From the NCBI GenBank assembly GCA_964637875.1, contig CAZWXK010000005.1, positions 1-64,000 on the forward strand: DNA of 64,000 nt, given 5' to 3'. The first letter of the stretch is position 1. The number at the start of each line of letters is the position of its first letter. The translations under genes and the position numbers were made by a program. Source of the DNA: UBA5972 sp964637875 (GTDB taxonomy: Bacteria > Pseudomonadota > Alphaproteobacteria > Rhodobacterales > Rhodobacteraceae). Shown piece after piece: positions 8,515 through 16,778 of the stretch. The notes below the pieces were generated by a model. The model saw nothing but the letters and a program-made list of their open reading frames with translations, was not told the origin of the DNA and ran no database searches.

Positions 8515-9000
8515 TCAGCCGCCCAGGGGACCACTCAGCGGGCCGGGCCGACGCTCGTTGCTCAGCAACACATTGGCCTCGACATCCCCGACACCGGGCA
8601 GCGTCATGATGCGCCGGCGCAGGACGCGCTCGAAATCGGGCAGGTCGCGGGCCACCACCCGCAGGCGGTAATCGTAGCGCCCCAGCACATGCTGCACCAG
8701 TTGCACCTCGGGGATGGCGGCGGCGGCGCGCTCGAAATCATTCAGCCCGACGCGGCCCTTCAGTGCCAGCTTGACCCCCAGAAACACCGTGACCCCGAAA
8801 CCCAGCGCATCGAGGTTCAGCCGCACCCGCCTGCCCCTCAGGACACCCGCCTGTTGCAGCCGCCGGATCCGGCGCCAGACCGCCGGCTGCGACAGGCCCA
8901 GATCGCGCCCCAGCGCCCCGGCCGAACGCCGGGCATCCCGCATCAGGGCCCGCAGGATGCGGCGGTCGATATCGTCAAGCGCGATCACGGTTCCGCTCAC
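8515..9000 (-). CDS. Lrp/AsnC family transcriptional regulator (distal)
   Basis: A 161-residue regulator. The N-terminal winged helix-turn-helix (LDDIDRRILRALMRDAR, then LGLSQPAVWRRIRRLQQAG) is followed by the ligand-binding/oligomerisation domain with IPEVQLVQHVLGRYDYRL and MTLPGVGDVEANV. Lrp/AsnC proteins sense amino acids and control amino-acid metabolism. The start is GTG at 9000, overlapping the TGA of the preceding Lrp gene (GTGA), so the two are translated together. The C-terminal tail is Pro/Gly-rich. The pair is divergent from ilvC. Confidence 0.92.
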   Translation of the reverse strand: MSGTVIALDDIDRRILRALMRDARRSAGALGRDLGLSQPAVWRRIRRLQQAGVLRGRRVRLNLDALGFGVTVFLGVKLALKGRVGLNDFERAAAAIPEVQLVQHVLGRYDYRLRVVARDLPDFERVLRRRIMTLPGVGDVEANVLLSNERRPGPLSGPLGG

Positions 9001-9470
9001 AGGGGCAGGCTTTCGCTGTTCTTGACGTCCGACACCAGCACCAGCGCCTCGATATCGTTGATGTGCGGCAGGGCCAGAATGCGGTCGCGATAGATTTCCT
9101 GATAATGGCGCATGTCGCGGGCCAGAACGGTCAGGCGCACATCGACGCGGCCCAGAAATGTCTGGATGTCCATGACCTCGGGGATGTCGCGCGCGGCCTC
9201 GATGAAATCGTCAAAGGCCCGCGGCCGGGTCTTGTCCAGATTGATGCGCAGGCTGACCTCGACCGAAAACCCCAGCGCGCGCCAGTCGATCACCGCCTCG
9301 AATCCCTCGATCACCCCGGCGCTTTCGAGCCGGGCCAGACGGCGCGAGGCCGTGGCCACGGTCACGCCGCAGCGGGCCGCCAGATCCGAAAGCCCGGCAT
9401 CCCCCCCCCCATCGCCCACGGCCTGAAGCTGGCGCAGCAGGCGCCGGTCGGTGTCATCAAGTGTGAACAT
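8997..9470 (-). CDS. Lrp/AsnC family transcriptional regulator (proximal to ilvC)
   Basis: A 157-residue Lrp/AsnC protein: helix-turn-helix region FTLDDTDRRLLRQLQ and CGVTVATASRRLARLESAG, then the sensing domain with IPEVMDIQTFLGRVDVRL and ILALPHINDIEALV. Between the first helix and the recognition region is an unusual glycine-rich insert, GDGGGDAG. It is the first gene of a two-gene operon with another Lrp paralogue and is divergent from ilvC, so control of branched-chain amino-acid synthesis is a reasonable inference. The spacer between it and ilvC carries one copy of the dispersed AAAGAAGAA repeat. It could work as homo-octamer or co-assemble with its partner. Confidence 0.92.
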   Translation of the reverse strand: MFTLDDTDRRLLRQLQAVGDGGGDAGLSDLAARCGVTVATASRRLARLESAGVIEGFEAVIDWRALGFSVEVSLRINLDKTRPRAFDDFIEAARDIPEVMDIQTFLGRVDVRLTVLARDMRHYQEIYRDRILALPHINDIEALVLVSDVKNSESLPL

Positions 9471-9505
9471 GATATTTCCTGATTATTCCTGTTTCACTTA
9501 TTATT

Positions 9506-9536
9506 TTCTTCTTCTTTGCCCTAAATACTCAAATAC
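9506..9536 (-). repeat. Dispersed Rhodobacteraceae-type intergenic repeat, partial copy
   Basis: On the minus strand this reads GTATTTAGGGCAAAGAAGAA, preceded by a second GTATTTG. It matches the core seen at 14579-14600, 50245-50265 and 63660-63684, here without the GC-rich hairpin. It lies in the ilvC/Lrp spacer. Confidence 0.65.
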
Positions 9537-9601
9537 TGCAACCTTATCAGGCGCAACCGGGGTTATCCTCTGCTCGTGTCAAACCGAAAGAGGATCCGAA
9601 A

Positions 9602-10624
9602 ATGCGCGTTTATTACGACCGCGACTGCGACATCAACCTGATCAAGGACATGAAGGTTGCCATTCTTGGCTATGGCAGCCAGGGCCATGCCCATGCGCTG
9701 AACCTGCGCGACAGCGGCGCCAGGAATGTCGTCGTTGCGCTGCGCGAGGGCAGCCCCAGCGCCAAGAAGGCCGAGGCCGAGGGCCTGACCGTCATGGGCA
9801 TTGCCGAGGCCGCCGCCTGGTGCGACCTGATCATGTTCACCATGCCTGACGAACTGCAGGCCGAGACCTATCGCAAATACATCCATGACAACCTGCGCGA
9901 TGGCGCTGCGATCGCCTTTGCCCACGGCCTGAACATCCATTTCAACCTGATCGAGCCCAAGCCCGGCATCGACGTGGTGATGATCGCCCCCAAGGGCCCC
10001 GGCCACACCGTGCGCGGCGAATTCCTGAAAGGCGGCGGCGTGCCCTGCCTTGTGGCGGTTGACAACGATGCCTCGGGCAAGGCGATGGAAATCGCGCTGT
10101 CCTATTGCGCGGCCATCGGCGGCGGGCGTTCGGGAATCATCGAGACCACCTTCCGTCAGGAATGCGAAACCGACCTGTTCGGCGAACAGGCCGTGCTGTG
10201 CGGCGGGCTGGTCGAGTTGATCCGCATGGGCTTTGAAACCCTGGTCGAGGCCGGCTACGAGCCCGAAATGGCCTATTTCGAATGTCTGCACGAGGTCAAG
10301 CTGATCGTCGATCTTATCTATGAGGGCGGCATTGCCAACATGAACTATTCGATCAGCAACACCGCCGAATATGGCGAATATGTCTCGGGGCCGCGGGTGC
10401 TGCCGCGCGCCGAAACCAAGGCCCGGATGAAGGCGGTTCTCGACGATATCCAGTCGGGGCGTTTCGTGCGCGACTGGATGACGGAATGTGCGGTCGGCCA
10501 GCCCAGCTTCAAGGCCACGCGCCGCCTGAACGACGAGCACCAGATCGAGCAGGTCGGCAAGACCCTGCGCGCCATGATGCCGTGGATCTCGGCCGGCAAG
10601 CTGGTGGATCAGGACAAGAACTGA
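9602..10624 (+). CDS. ilvC: Ketol-acid reductoisomerase (NADP+)
   Basis: A 340-residue class I (short) KARI, second step of valine, leucine and isoleucine synthesis: Mg-dependent alkyl migration and NADPH reduction of acetolactate or acetohydroxybutyrate. The Rossmann signature GYGSQGHAHALNLRDSG starts near residue 24. The metal ligands are in ECETDLFGEQ, with D191 and E195, and in FECLHEVKLIVDLIYEGG with two further glutamates. An AGAGGA ribosome site precedes ATG 9602. It is monocistronic, divergent from two Lrp-type regulators, and followed by a hairpin. Length and motifs are normal. Confidence 0.98.
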   Translation: MRVYYDRDCDINLIKDMKVAILGYGSQGHAHALNLRDSGARNVVVALREGSPSAKKAEAEGLTVMGIAEAAAWCDLIMFTMPDELQAETYRKYIHDNLRDGAAIAFAHGLNIHFNLIEPKPGIDVVMIAPKGPGHTVRGEFLKGGGVPCLVAVDNDASGKAMEIALSYCAAIGGGRSGIIETTFRQECETDLFGEQAVLCGGLVELIRMGFETLVEAGYEPEMAYFECLHEVKLIVDLIYEGGIANMNYSISNTAEYGEYVSGPRVLPRAETKARMKAVLDDIQSGRFVRDWMTECAVGQPSFKATRRLNDEHQIEQVGKTLRAMMPWISAGKLVDQDKN

Positions 10625-10636
10625 GCAGACATAACA

Positions 10637-10668
10637 AGAGGCGACCCCGGGGAGGACGGGGCCGCCTC
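10637..10668 (+). terminator. ilvC terminator hairpin
   Basis: AGAGGCGACCCC (10637-10648) pairs with GGGGCCGCCTCT (10657-10668) with a single mismatch, 13 nt after the ilvC stop. There is no U-rich tail. Confidence 0.7.
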
Positions 10669-10748
10669 TGATCATCAACGCCGGAAATGGGAGGAAATAC
10701 GGCGTCGACGGGAAAACCTTGCGGGCAAAAGCCGCGCGATGCGCTGCC

Positions 10749-10985
10749 CTACAGCGTGACCTTGCGGGCCTCCTGCATGGCCAGATAACGGATATCGCCA
10801 CGGGTGATGCCGATGTCATGCAGTTCGCGGTCGCTCAGCGCCGACAATTCGCACAGGGTCGCCTTGTAGACCTCGCGACGCTTGAGGCCCAGACGGACGG
10901 CATCGCGCTCACGCGCCAGAAAATCGCGCGCACGCGCCAGCAACGAGCCAACCTGGGCGGGGGCGTGAATGCTGTGATAGGCCAT
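10749..10985 (-). CDS. DUF1127 small protein
   Basis: A 78-residue protein whose C-terminal half matches the DUF1127/YjiS pattern: LCELSALSDRELHDIGITRG, followed by DIRYLAMQEARK. DUF1127 proteins are small, Arg-rich and common in alphaproteobacteria; in some species they bind RNA and affect phosphate or stress responses, but no function can be assigned here. The start ATG 10985 gives MAYHSIHAPAQ, a common opening for the family, with GAGGATATC upstream. An in-frame ATG at 11042 is less likely. It is convergent with ilvC. The AT-rich stretch just upstream (about 10995-11042) probably holds its promoter. Confidence 0.85.
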   Translation of the reverse strand: MAYHSIHAPAQVGSLLARARDFLARERDAVRLGLKRREVYKATLCELSALSDRELHDIGITRGDIRYLAMQEARKVTL

Positions 10986-11149
10986 GATATCCTCGTTTTT
11001 CTGCGGTGCAGTATTTTTTCGCTGCAATGCAGTAATATGCATTCACGGCGCCCCGGACAATGGGCAAAAATGCATATCCGCCTTGACGAAATCGAAGGGC
11101 TCGGCCCCTTGCCCCCGCGCGGGCATCATGGACACTGCCTGATCGGGCC

Positions 11150-11200
11150 GACCGGGGGCGACCGGGGGCGACCGGGGCCGACCGGGGCCGACCGGGGCAA
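11150..11200. repeat. 10-bp tandem repeat, five copies
   Basis: The unit ACCGGGGGCG or ACCGGGGCCG is repeated five times head to tail with period 10, about 30 bp upstream of the EamA start. It is not in a supported coding frame. Variation between copies is a single G/C position plus a degenerate last copy. Confidence 0.85.
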
Positions 11201-11228
11201 CGGGTCGGAACACAACGAAAGGAAAGGC

Positions 11229-12164
11229 ATGCAGATGACCACCACCACAGCACCCGCGCCGGGTTGGCGAAACTGGGCATTGCTGTCCTTTCTGGGGCTC
11301 ATCTGGGGTGGCTCGTTCCCGGCGGTCGAGGTGGCGCTTGCCGGGTTCGGCCCGCTGTCCATTGCCGCGGCGCGCATCACCATCGCGGCGCTCATGCTGC
11401 TGGCGGTGGCGGCGCGCATGGGCCATGGCCTGCCCGAATTCGCCACGCCCACCGGGCGGCGGATCTGGCTGCATGCGCTGGGCATGGCGGTCTTTACCAA
11501 CGCCCTGCCATTTGCACTGCTCAGCTGGGGTCAGCAATATGTCACTGCCGGCTTTGCGGGCATCACCATGGCAGTCGTACCGCTGGTGGTGCTGCCGCTT
11601 GCCCATTTCCTGGTCCCCGGCGAAGCAATGACCCGGCGCAAGGGGGTGGGCTTTGCCGTCGGCTTTGTCGGGGTGGTGATCCTGATCGGCCCGCAATCCC
11701 TGTTGCTGGCCAGCGGCGCCGCGCTGGAGCCGCTCGCCCGCCTTGCCTGTCTGGGCGCAACCGTCTGCTATGCGCTGGGCTCGATCATCACGCGATTGTC
11801 GCCGCCGGTATCGCAACTGTCCTTCAGCGCCGCGGCCCTGGCCCTGGCGGCCATCATCATGCTGCCGCTGGCACTGCTTGTCGAGGGATTGCCCGACCCC
11901 GCCATGCCCACCGGCGCATGGGTGGCCGTGGCCTATCTGGGGCTGATTCCCACGGCGCTGGCCACCGTCATCCTGGTGCGCATCATCCGCGACGCGGGCC
12001 CCAGCTTCATGAGTCTGGTGAACTACCAGGTACCGGTCTGGGCTGCACTGATGGGGGTCGTGTTCCTGTCGGAACAACTGCCAACCCGTTTCATCACCGC
12101 GCTCGGGCTGATCCTGGCCGGTCTTGCCATCTCGCAAGGGCGTCGGCGCGGGCCAGCCGCTTGA
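11229..12164 (+). CDS. EamA/DMT family transporter
   Basis: A 311-residue inner-membrane protein of the drug/metabolite transporter superfamily with two EamA repeats and about ten membrane helices. Repeat signatures are visible: WALLSFLGLIWGGSFPAVE at residue 14 and VYALGSIITR-type and VPVWAALMGVVFLSEQLP segments near the end, the latter being the usual end of the second EamA unit. Such proteins export metabolites or amino acids; the substrate is unknown. ATG 11229 is preceded by GAAAGGAAAGGC, and a second ATG lies two codons downstream. Upstream is a 10-bp tandem repeat. It runs convergent to glmM. Confidence 0.9.
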   Translation: MQMTTTTAPAPGWRNWALLSFLGLIWGGSFPAVEVALAGFGPLSIAAARITIAALMLLAVAARMGHGLPEFATPTGRRIWLHALGMAVFTNALPFALLSWGQQYVTAGFAGITMAVVPLVVLPLAHFLVPGEAMTRRKGVGFAVGFVGVVILIGPQSLLLASGAALEPLARLACLGATVCYALGSIITRLSPPVSQLSFSAAALALAAIIMLPLALLVEGLPDPAMPTGAWVAVAYLGLIPTALATVILVRIIRDAGPSFMSLVNYQVPVWAALMGVVFLSEQLPTRFITALGLILAGLAISQGRRRGPAA

Positions 12165-12204
12165 ACCTCTCCATGAACCCGCCCAAGAGCCGCCCGTGAC
12201 CCCC

Positions 12205-13545
12205 TCAGGCGACGCGCTCGACAACCGCAACGATACCCTCGATGGTATCGCGCAACAACTGCTCGTCCTCGTGCTCGCCCATCACCCTGACCAGGGGCTC
12301 GGTCCCCGACTTGCGGATCAACAGCCTGCCGGCATCGCCAAGACGCGATTGCGCTGACGCGATCGCCTGGCGCACCTCGTCATCCAGCAGCGGGTCGTTC
12401 CCCGGCCTGTAGCGCACATTCCTGAGCAGCTGCGGACAGGGCTCGAACTGCTGCGTCAGGGCACTGGCCGGCTGGCCCGTTTCCACCATCGCGGCCAGGA
12501 ACTGCAGCGCCGCGATCAGCCCGTCGCCGGTGGTGGCGAAATCGGTCATCACGATATGGCCCGACTGTTCGCCGCCCAGGTTGAATCCGCCCGCGCGCAT
12601 GGCCTCGACAACATAGCGGTCGCCCACGCCGGTGCGGTGCATGCGGATGTCATGTCCACGCAGGAACTGCTCCAGCCCCAGATTGGACATGACGGTCGTC
12701 ACCAGCGTGCCCCCGGCAAGCCGCCCTTCGCGCGCCCAGCGGGTGGCGATGAGGCCCATGATCTGGTCGCCATCGGCCACCTCGCCATGTTCATCGATGA
12801 TCATCACCCGGTCGGCATCGCCGTCCAGACTGATCCCCATGTCGGCGCCATGTTCCAGCACCATGCGCTGGGCCAGGTCGGTATCGGTCGAACCGCAGCC
12901 CTCGTTGATGTTGAAGCCATCCGGCAACACCCCCACCGGCACCACCTCGGCACCCAGCTCCCACAGCACCTCGGGGGCTGCGCGGTAGGCCGCGCCATTG
13001 GCGCAATCGACCACGATCTTGAGCCCGTCCAGACGCCCGCGCCCCGGAAATGTCGTCTTGGCATATTCCACATAGCGCCCGCGCCCGTCCTCGATCCGCT
13101 GGGCACTGCCGATGGCCGCCGGCTGGCACAGCTCGATCTCGCCGTTCAAAAGGGCCTCGATGTCATGCTCGGCCTCGTCGGACAGCTTGAACCCGTCGGG
13201 GCCAAAGAACTTGATCCCGTTGTCGTAATGCGGGTTGTGGCTGGCCGAGATCATCACCCCCAGATCGGCCCGCATCGAGCGCGTCAGATACCCCACCGCC
13301 GGCGTCGGCACCGGCCCCAGCAGCAGCACGTTCATGCCGGTCGAGGTCAGCCCCGCCGTCAGCGCATTTTCCAGCATATAGCCCGAGCGCCGCGTATCCT
13401 TGCCGATCACCACCCGGTGTTCGGCCTTGTCGCGCCTGAAATAGCGCCCCACCGCCGCCCCCAGGCGCATGGCCACCTCGGCCGTCATGGGGTGGGAATT
13501 GGCACGCCCGCGCACGCCATCGGTTCCGAACAATTCTCGTGTCAT
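12205..13545 (-). CDS. glmM: Phosphoglucosamine mutase
   Basis: A 446-residue enzyme converting glucosamine-6-phosphate to glucosamine-1-phosphate for UDP-GlcNAc, peptidoglycan and lipopolysaccharide. FGTDGVRG at residues 6-13 opens the protein; the phosphorylated serine is S102 in MISASHNP; the Mg-binding loop is SLDGDADRV; GGEQSGHI is the sugar-binding loop and RKSGTEPLVRVM the C-terminal phosphate-binding loop. All diagnostic motifs of GlmM rather than PMM/PGM are present. ATG 13545 is chosen over a TTG one codon upstream. It starts 3 nt after folP, third in a folB-folP-glmM operon, the usual order in this family of bacteria. Confidence 0.97.
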   Translation of the reverse strand: MTRELFGTDGVRGRANSHPMTAEVAMRLGAAVGRYFRRDKAEHRVVIGKDTRRSGYMLENALTAGLTSTGMNVLLLGPVPTPAVGYLTRSMRADLGVMISASHNPHYDNGIKFFGPDGFKLSDEAEHDIEALLNGEIELCQPAAIGSAQRIEDGRGRYVEYAKTTFPGRGRLDGLKIVVDCANGAAYRAAPEVLWELGAEVVPVGVLPDGFNINEGCGSTDTDLAQRMVLEHGADMGISLDGDADRVMIIDEHGEVADGDQIMGLIATRWAREGRLAGGTLVTTVMSNLGLEQFLRGHDIRMHRTGVGDRYVVEAMRAGGFNLGGEQSGHIVMTDFATTGDGLIAALQFLAAMVETGQPASALTQQFEPCPQLLRNVRYRPGNDPLLDDEVRQAIASAQSRLGDAGRLLIRKSGTEPLVRVMGEHEDEQLLRDTIEGIVAVVERVA

Positions 13546-13548
13546 CAA

Positions 13549-14577
13549 TCAGCCTTCGATATGTGTAATGCCAACCGCCGCCTGCCACAGCAAGACGGCC
13601 TGCCGCGTTTCCCTTATATCATGCACGCGCAGCATCTGAACCCCCTGCGCAAGCCCGGCCAGCCCGACGGCGATTGATCCGGGCGCGCGGCGGCTCGCTT
13701 CGGGTTCACCCCCGATCACTCCAATGAAACGCTTGCGTGAAACCCCCAGCAAAATCACGCAGCCCAAGGCATGAAACAGGCTCAGCGCCCTTATCAATGC
13801 CAGGTTATGCGCCTGCGTCTTGCCAAACCCGATACCGGGATCAACAAGGATGCGGTCACGCGCGATCCCGGCCTTCTCGGCCCACCGGATGCGCGCCTCG
13901 AGCGCATCATAGACATCCAGAACGACATCATCGTAACGGGGATCCTCCTGCATGGTTTCCGGCCTGCCGCGCGCATGCATCAGACAGACCGGCACGCCCG
14001 AATGCGCGACAACCCCCGCCATCCCGGAATCAAAGGCAAAGGCACTGACATCATTGACCATGTCCGCGCCGGCCTCCAGCGCCGCGCGCGCCACCGCCGC
14101 CTTGCGGGTGTCCACCGAAATCGGCACGCGCACACCCGCCGCGCGCAGCCCCTCGATCACGGGCACGACGCGGGCAATCTCGTCCCCCACCGCCACCTCG
14201 CGCGCGCCGGGACGGGTCGATTCGCCGCCGATATCCAGCATATCGGCACCCGCCGCGACCAGTGCAATCCCATGCTCCACCGCGCCGGACGCGCGATAAA
14301 ACCGCCCCCCATCGGAAAAGCTGTCAGGCGTCACATTCACCACCCCCATCAGCCGCGCCCCTGCCCAGCCCAGCCCGCAGACCGGCGCACGCGCCGCACT
14401 CAGCCGCTCCAACACATTTGCCGGAACATCGCCCACGGGCACCACCCTGCCTGCCCGGCCGCGGCCCATCACCTCGACCCGGTCGAACCACAGCGGCCCG
14501 CCCGCCAGCGCCATCGCACCCGGTGGCCGCAACGCATCGCTCTGCACGATCGGTCGGAAATATCGCCCTTCAGCCAT
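13549..14577 (-). CDS. folP: Dihydropteroate synthase
   Basis: A 342-residue folate enzyme joining p-aminobenzoate to dihydropterin pyrophosphate, the sulfonamide target. The TIM-barrel motifs are present: MGVVNVTPDSFSDGG with N81, DIGGESTRPGA, and the basic LGVSRKRFIG. The first ~75 residues precede the usual start of DHPS and look like the extra N-terminal segment seen in related alphaproteobacteria. ATG 14577 directly follows AAAGAAGAAAC, which is the end of an intergenic repeat and appears to serve as the ribosome site. Second in the folB-folP-glmM operon. Confidence 0.96.
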   Translation of the reverse strand: MAEGRYFRPIVQSDALRPPGAMALAGGPLWFDRVEVMGRGRAGRVVPVGDVPANVLERLSAARAPVCGLGWAGARLMGVVNVTPDSFSDGGRFYRASGAVEHGIALVAAGADMLDIGGESTRPGAREVAVGDEIARVVPVIEGLRAAGVRVPISVDTRKAAVARAALEAGADMVNDVSAFAFDSGMAGVVAHSGVPVCLMHARGRPETMQEDPRYDDVVLDVYDALEARIRWAEKAGIARDRILVDPGIGFGKTQAHNLALIRALSLFHALGCVILLGVSRKRFIGVIGGEPEASRRAPGSIAVGLAGLAQGVQMLRVHDIRETRQAVLLWQAAVGITHIEG

Positions 14578-14578
14578 G

Positions 14579-14645
14579 TTTCTTCTTTGCCCAAATACGC
14601 CGGGGGAGTCGCGCCCGCGCGACGGGGGCAGCGCCCCCTGCCCGC
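14579..14645 (-). repeat. Dispersed intergenic repeat between folB and folP
   Basis: Read on the minus strand: a GC hairpin GGGGGC/GCCCCC (paired bases at 14624-14629 and 14633-14638), a second perfect palindrome GTCGCGC-CC-GCGCGAC, then GCGTATTTGGGCAAAGAAGAA ending two bases before the folP ATG. The same arrangement recurs at 50.2 kb and in part at 9.5 and 63.7 kb. Here it fills the whole 68-nt intra-operon spacer. Confidence 0.75.
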
Positions 14646-15584
14646 CTACAGCTCGTCAGGCACCGCCACAACCCGCTGGATGTCGTCGGTGATCTCCCCA
14701 CCGAAACCGCCAGCCAGAACCAGCGCCTGCGCCGAAAACGACCGCGCAAACCAGCGCGCCAGCCCCAGCGGGGTTTCATCCTCGGGTCCATCGACCGCAT
14801 CCAGAACCAGCTTGGAAGGCGCCCAGACCGACATCTGCCCGTGTTTCATGGCCCAGTCCAGCTCGGTCCGGCTGTCCACCACCACACAGCGCCTGTCCTT
14901 GCCGGCCAGAACCCAGGCGTTCTGCTCGATGGCCAGCAGGTGAATGCGCCGGTTGGCGGCGGCGACATCGGCCCGGGGCGATGTGCCGGCCGCGGCCTCG
15001 AGGCATATGATCGCAGGCGGCTGGTGGGCGGCTATCGCATCCAGCCACCGCCCCAGACGGGCCGAGTGCAGCACCCGATTGGGCAGGAACACGACCAGAG
15101 GGTGCATCTCGGCCGTGGCGGCGGGCCGCGACCTTTCGCCATCCAGCGGACGCAGCACATTGTCCGCGGCAAGCCGCCTGCGCACGATCTCGACCCCCAG
15201 CGCCCCGGGAATCCGGTCCAGCTTTTCGATGCGCAGAAATGCCCGCACGGCCTTGGGGCTGGACAGCACGCGCTCGGCCACGCGCTCGGCAAGGGTTTCC
15301 AGCAGGTTGATCCGCGCCGATGCCAGCTCGGCGTCGATGGCCTCGATGATGCTGTCATAGGACAGCACCTGATCGACATCATCCGAGAGCGCCGCGGCAT
15401 TGCGGGCGACCTCGACCACGATGTTGAAACGAATGCGCTGACGGATGCCACGCTCGGACTGAAAGGCCCCGATCTCGACCTTTCTGACATGATCGCGTAC
15501 CGAAATGCGGTCGAGAGGATCCCCCCCGATCGCCGCCGCGGGCGCTTGCAGCAGATCAAAGGCCAGGCCGGTTTCGTCGCTCAT
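14646..15584 (-). CDS. folB: Dihydroneopterin aldolase with long C-terminal extension
   Basis: The first ~130 of 312 residues match FolB, which cleaves dihydroneopterin to hydroxymethyl-dihydropterin: DRISVRDHVRKVEIGAFQSE, VDQVLSYDSIIEAI, and LETLAERVAERVL with the substrate Glu. The remaining ~170 residues, starting around LVVFLPNRVLHSARLG, have no motif I recognise; they look like an alpha/beta domain with LVVFLP, AIICLEAA and ALVLAGGFGG strands. From memory, long FolB proteins of this kind are usual in Rhodobacteraceae. ATG 15584 (MSDETGL) is preferred; ATG 15617 would add 11 residues. It is first in the operon with folP and glmM. Confidence 0.85.
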   Translation of the reverse strand: MSDETGLAFDLLQAPAAAIGGDPLDRISVRDHVRKVEIGAFQSERGIRQRIRFNIVVEVARNAAALSDDVDQVLSYDSIIEAIDAELASARINLLETLAERVAERVLSSPKAVRAFLRIEKLDRIPGALGVEIVRRRLAADNVLRPLDGERSRPAATAEMHPLVVFLPNRVLHSARLGRWLDAIAAHQPPAIICLEAAAGTSPRADVAAANRRIHLLAIEQNAWVLAGKDRRCVVVDSRTELDWAMKHGQMSVWAPSKLVLDAVDGPEDETPLGLARWFARSFSAQALVLAGGFGGEITDDIQRVVAVPDEL

Positions 15585-15741
15585 CTCTTGCCCCGCCACA
15601 AGGGTTGCCACGGGCATGGCCCGGGCAAGGTTGGGTGCCCCGCCCCATGGCCGGGCCCATCATGCCCCAGCCGCATGCGCATGACGACTCGCGCGGGCCG
15701 AGGGCCGTGCATCTGGCCGTGTTGATGAACCACGCGGCTGT

Positions 15742-16476
15742 TCAGTTCAAGCTGTATCGTCGATCGTCACGGTAAAACTTGTGCACGCCGATCGTCGCGG
15801 TCCGGGTAAAGGCGCGCGCCCATTTCGGGTTGACCGAGGTCGTGTGATAATAAGTCGCCCCGCCGGTGAGGGTGCGCGGATAGCCATCCAGCATGATCCG
15901 CGCGACCTTTCCCACCTGTTCATAGGCGCGCCGGTCGGTAAACACTTCGGCCTTGCCGTCGCAATTATAGGTGAACTGGCAGGCGAAACGCCCGTTGCCG
16001 GTGCCCTGGCGCACGACATCGCAGACGGAATTGGGAAAGCTGCGCGAATCGACGCGGTTGAGGATCACCTCGGCCACGGCGAACTGGCCCTTCACGCTCT
16101 CGCCTCGGGCCTCGAAATACAACGCCTCGCTCAGGCATCGCCATTGTGCGCCGCCGCGTGCGCGGGGCATGGATGCCAGCTTTTGCGCGTCATAGGGAAA
16201 ATTGTCGGCCGCCTTGCGCCGCCCGAACAGCCAGCCACCGCGCTTGCGCTGGGGGGTGCCGCGCGCCAGTTTCGCCAGCCGCTCGGCCGATGCGCGCCGC
16301 AGAACCGATACCTCCAGCCCCAGCATGGTGACGATACGCGCGCTTGTCTCGCTGATTGCACCGGCAACATTGCCGCTGCTGCTCAAGCGGCCCTGTGCAT
16401 GTGCCGGCGCGGTCACGGTGACAACCACCGCCATGACCCCCGCCGTGATCGTTGCCAAGCCTTGCCCAAGTTGCAT
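15742..16476 (-). CDS. SleB-type cell wall hydrolase
   Basis: A 244-residue exported peptidoglycan hydrolase. After a signal peptide (cleavage about APAHA-Q, residue 28) and a basic linker, the C-terminal ~130 residues match the SleB/Hydrolase_2 family: CLSEALYFEARGE with the catalytic Glu, FAVAEVILNRVDSRSFPNSV, ACQFTYNCDG and TYYHTTSVNPKWA. These enzymes act as lytic transglycosylases or amidases on the cell wall. ATG 16476 has GAGGTCTGG upstream; an earlier ATG at 16596 is in frame but would hide the signal peptide behind 40 hydrophilic residues. It is a lone gene, downstream of a 302-bp region without genes. Confidence 0.88.
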   Translation of the reverse strand: MQLGQGLATITAGVMAVVVTVTAPAHAQGRLSSSGNVAGAISETSARIVTMLGLEVSVLRRASAERLAKLARGTPQRKRGGWLFGRRKAADNFPYDAQKLASMPRARGGAQWRCLSEALYFEARGESVKGQFAVAEVILNRVDSRSFPNSVCDVVRQGTGNGRFACQFTYNCDGKAEVFTDRRAYEQVGKVARIMLDGYPRTLTGGATYYHTTSVNPKWARAFTRTATIGVHKFYRDDRRYSLN

Positions 16477-16778
16477 TTCCAGACCTCGATTTCTGCCATG
16501 ATTTCTGCCACCGGAAATGACGGGACGCCCCGGTTCCCCCCGTTTCCCCCCGGTTTCCCAAGGAGGGGGCTGCATCGGGGCCTGCGTCCCGGCCATGTCC
16601 TGCCGATCTTGTGCCGGCCTTCCCTGAATGATGATCTAGCCAATCGCGCCCCGAATATACAGTCCCGGGCACGGGTCGGGAAGAATGCTGTTGCCCGGAA
16701 AGCACAGCGCAAGGCGGAAAATCGCCCATGGACGGCTTTCCTGCCTGTCCTTTCCACCCTTGCGCGGCAGGCGGCCGA
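16477..16778. other. 302-bp region without a supported gene
   Basis: Lies between the SleB-type gene and ppdK. It holds a 12-bp tandem duplication (ATTTCTGCCATG at 16489-16500, near-copy 16501-16512) directly upstream of the hydrolase and a CCCC/GG-rich slippery stretch around 16540. No open frame on either strand resembles a protein, and no clear promoter or hairpin stands out. Confidence 0.6.

Noticed and set aside
11150..11200. Possible CRISPR or operator array upstream of the EamA gene
   Set aside because: The unit is 10 bp without spacers, so it is a simple tandem repeat; no cas genes are present.
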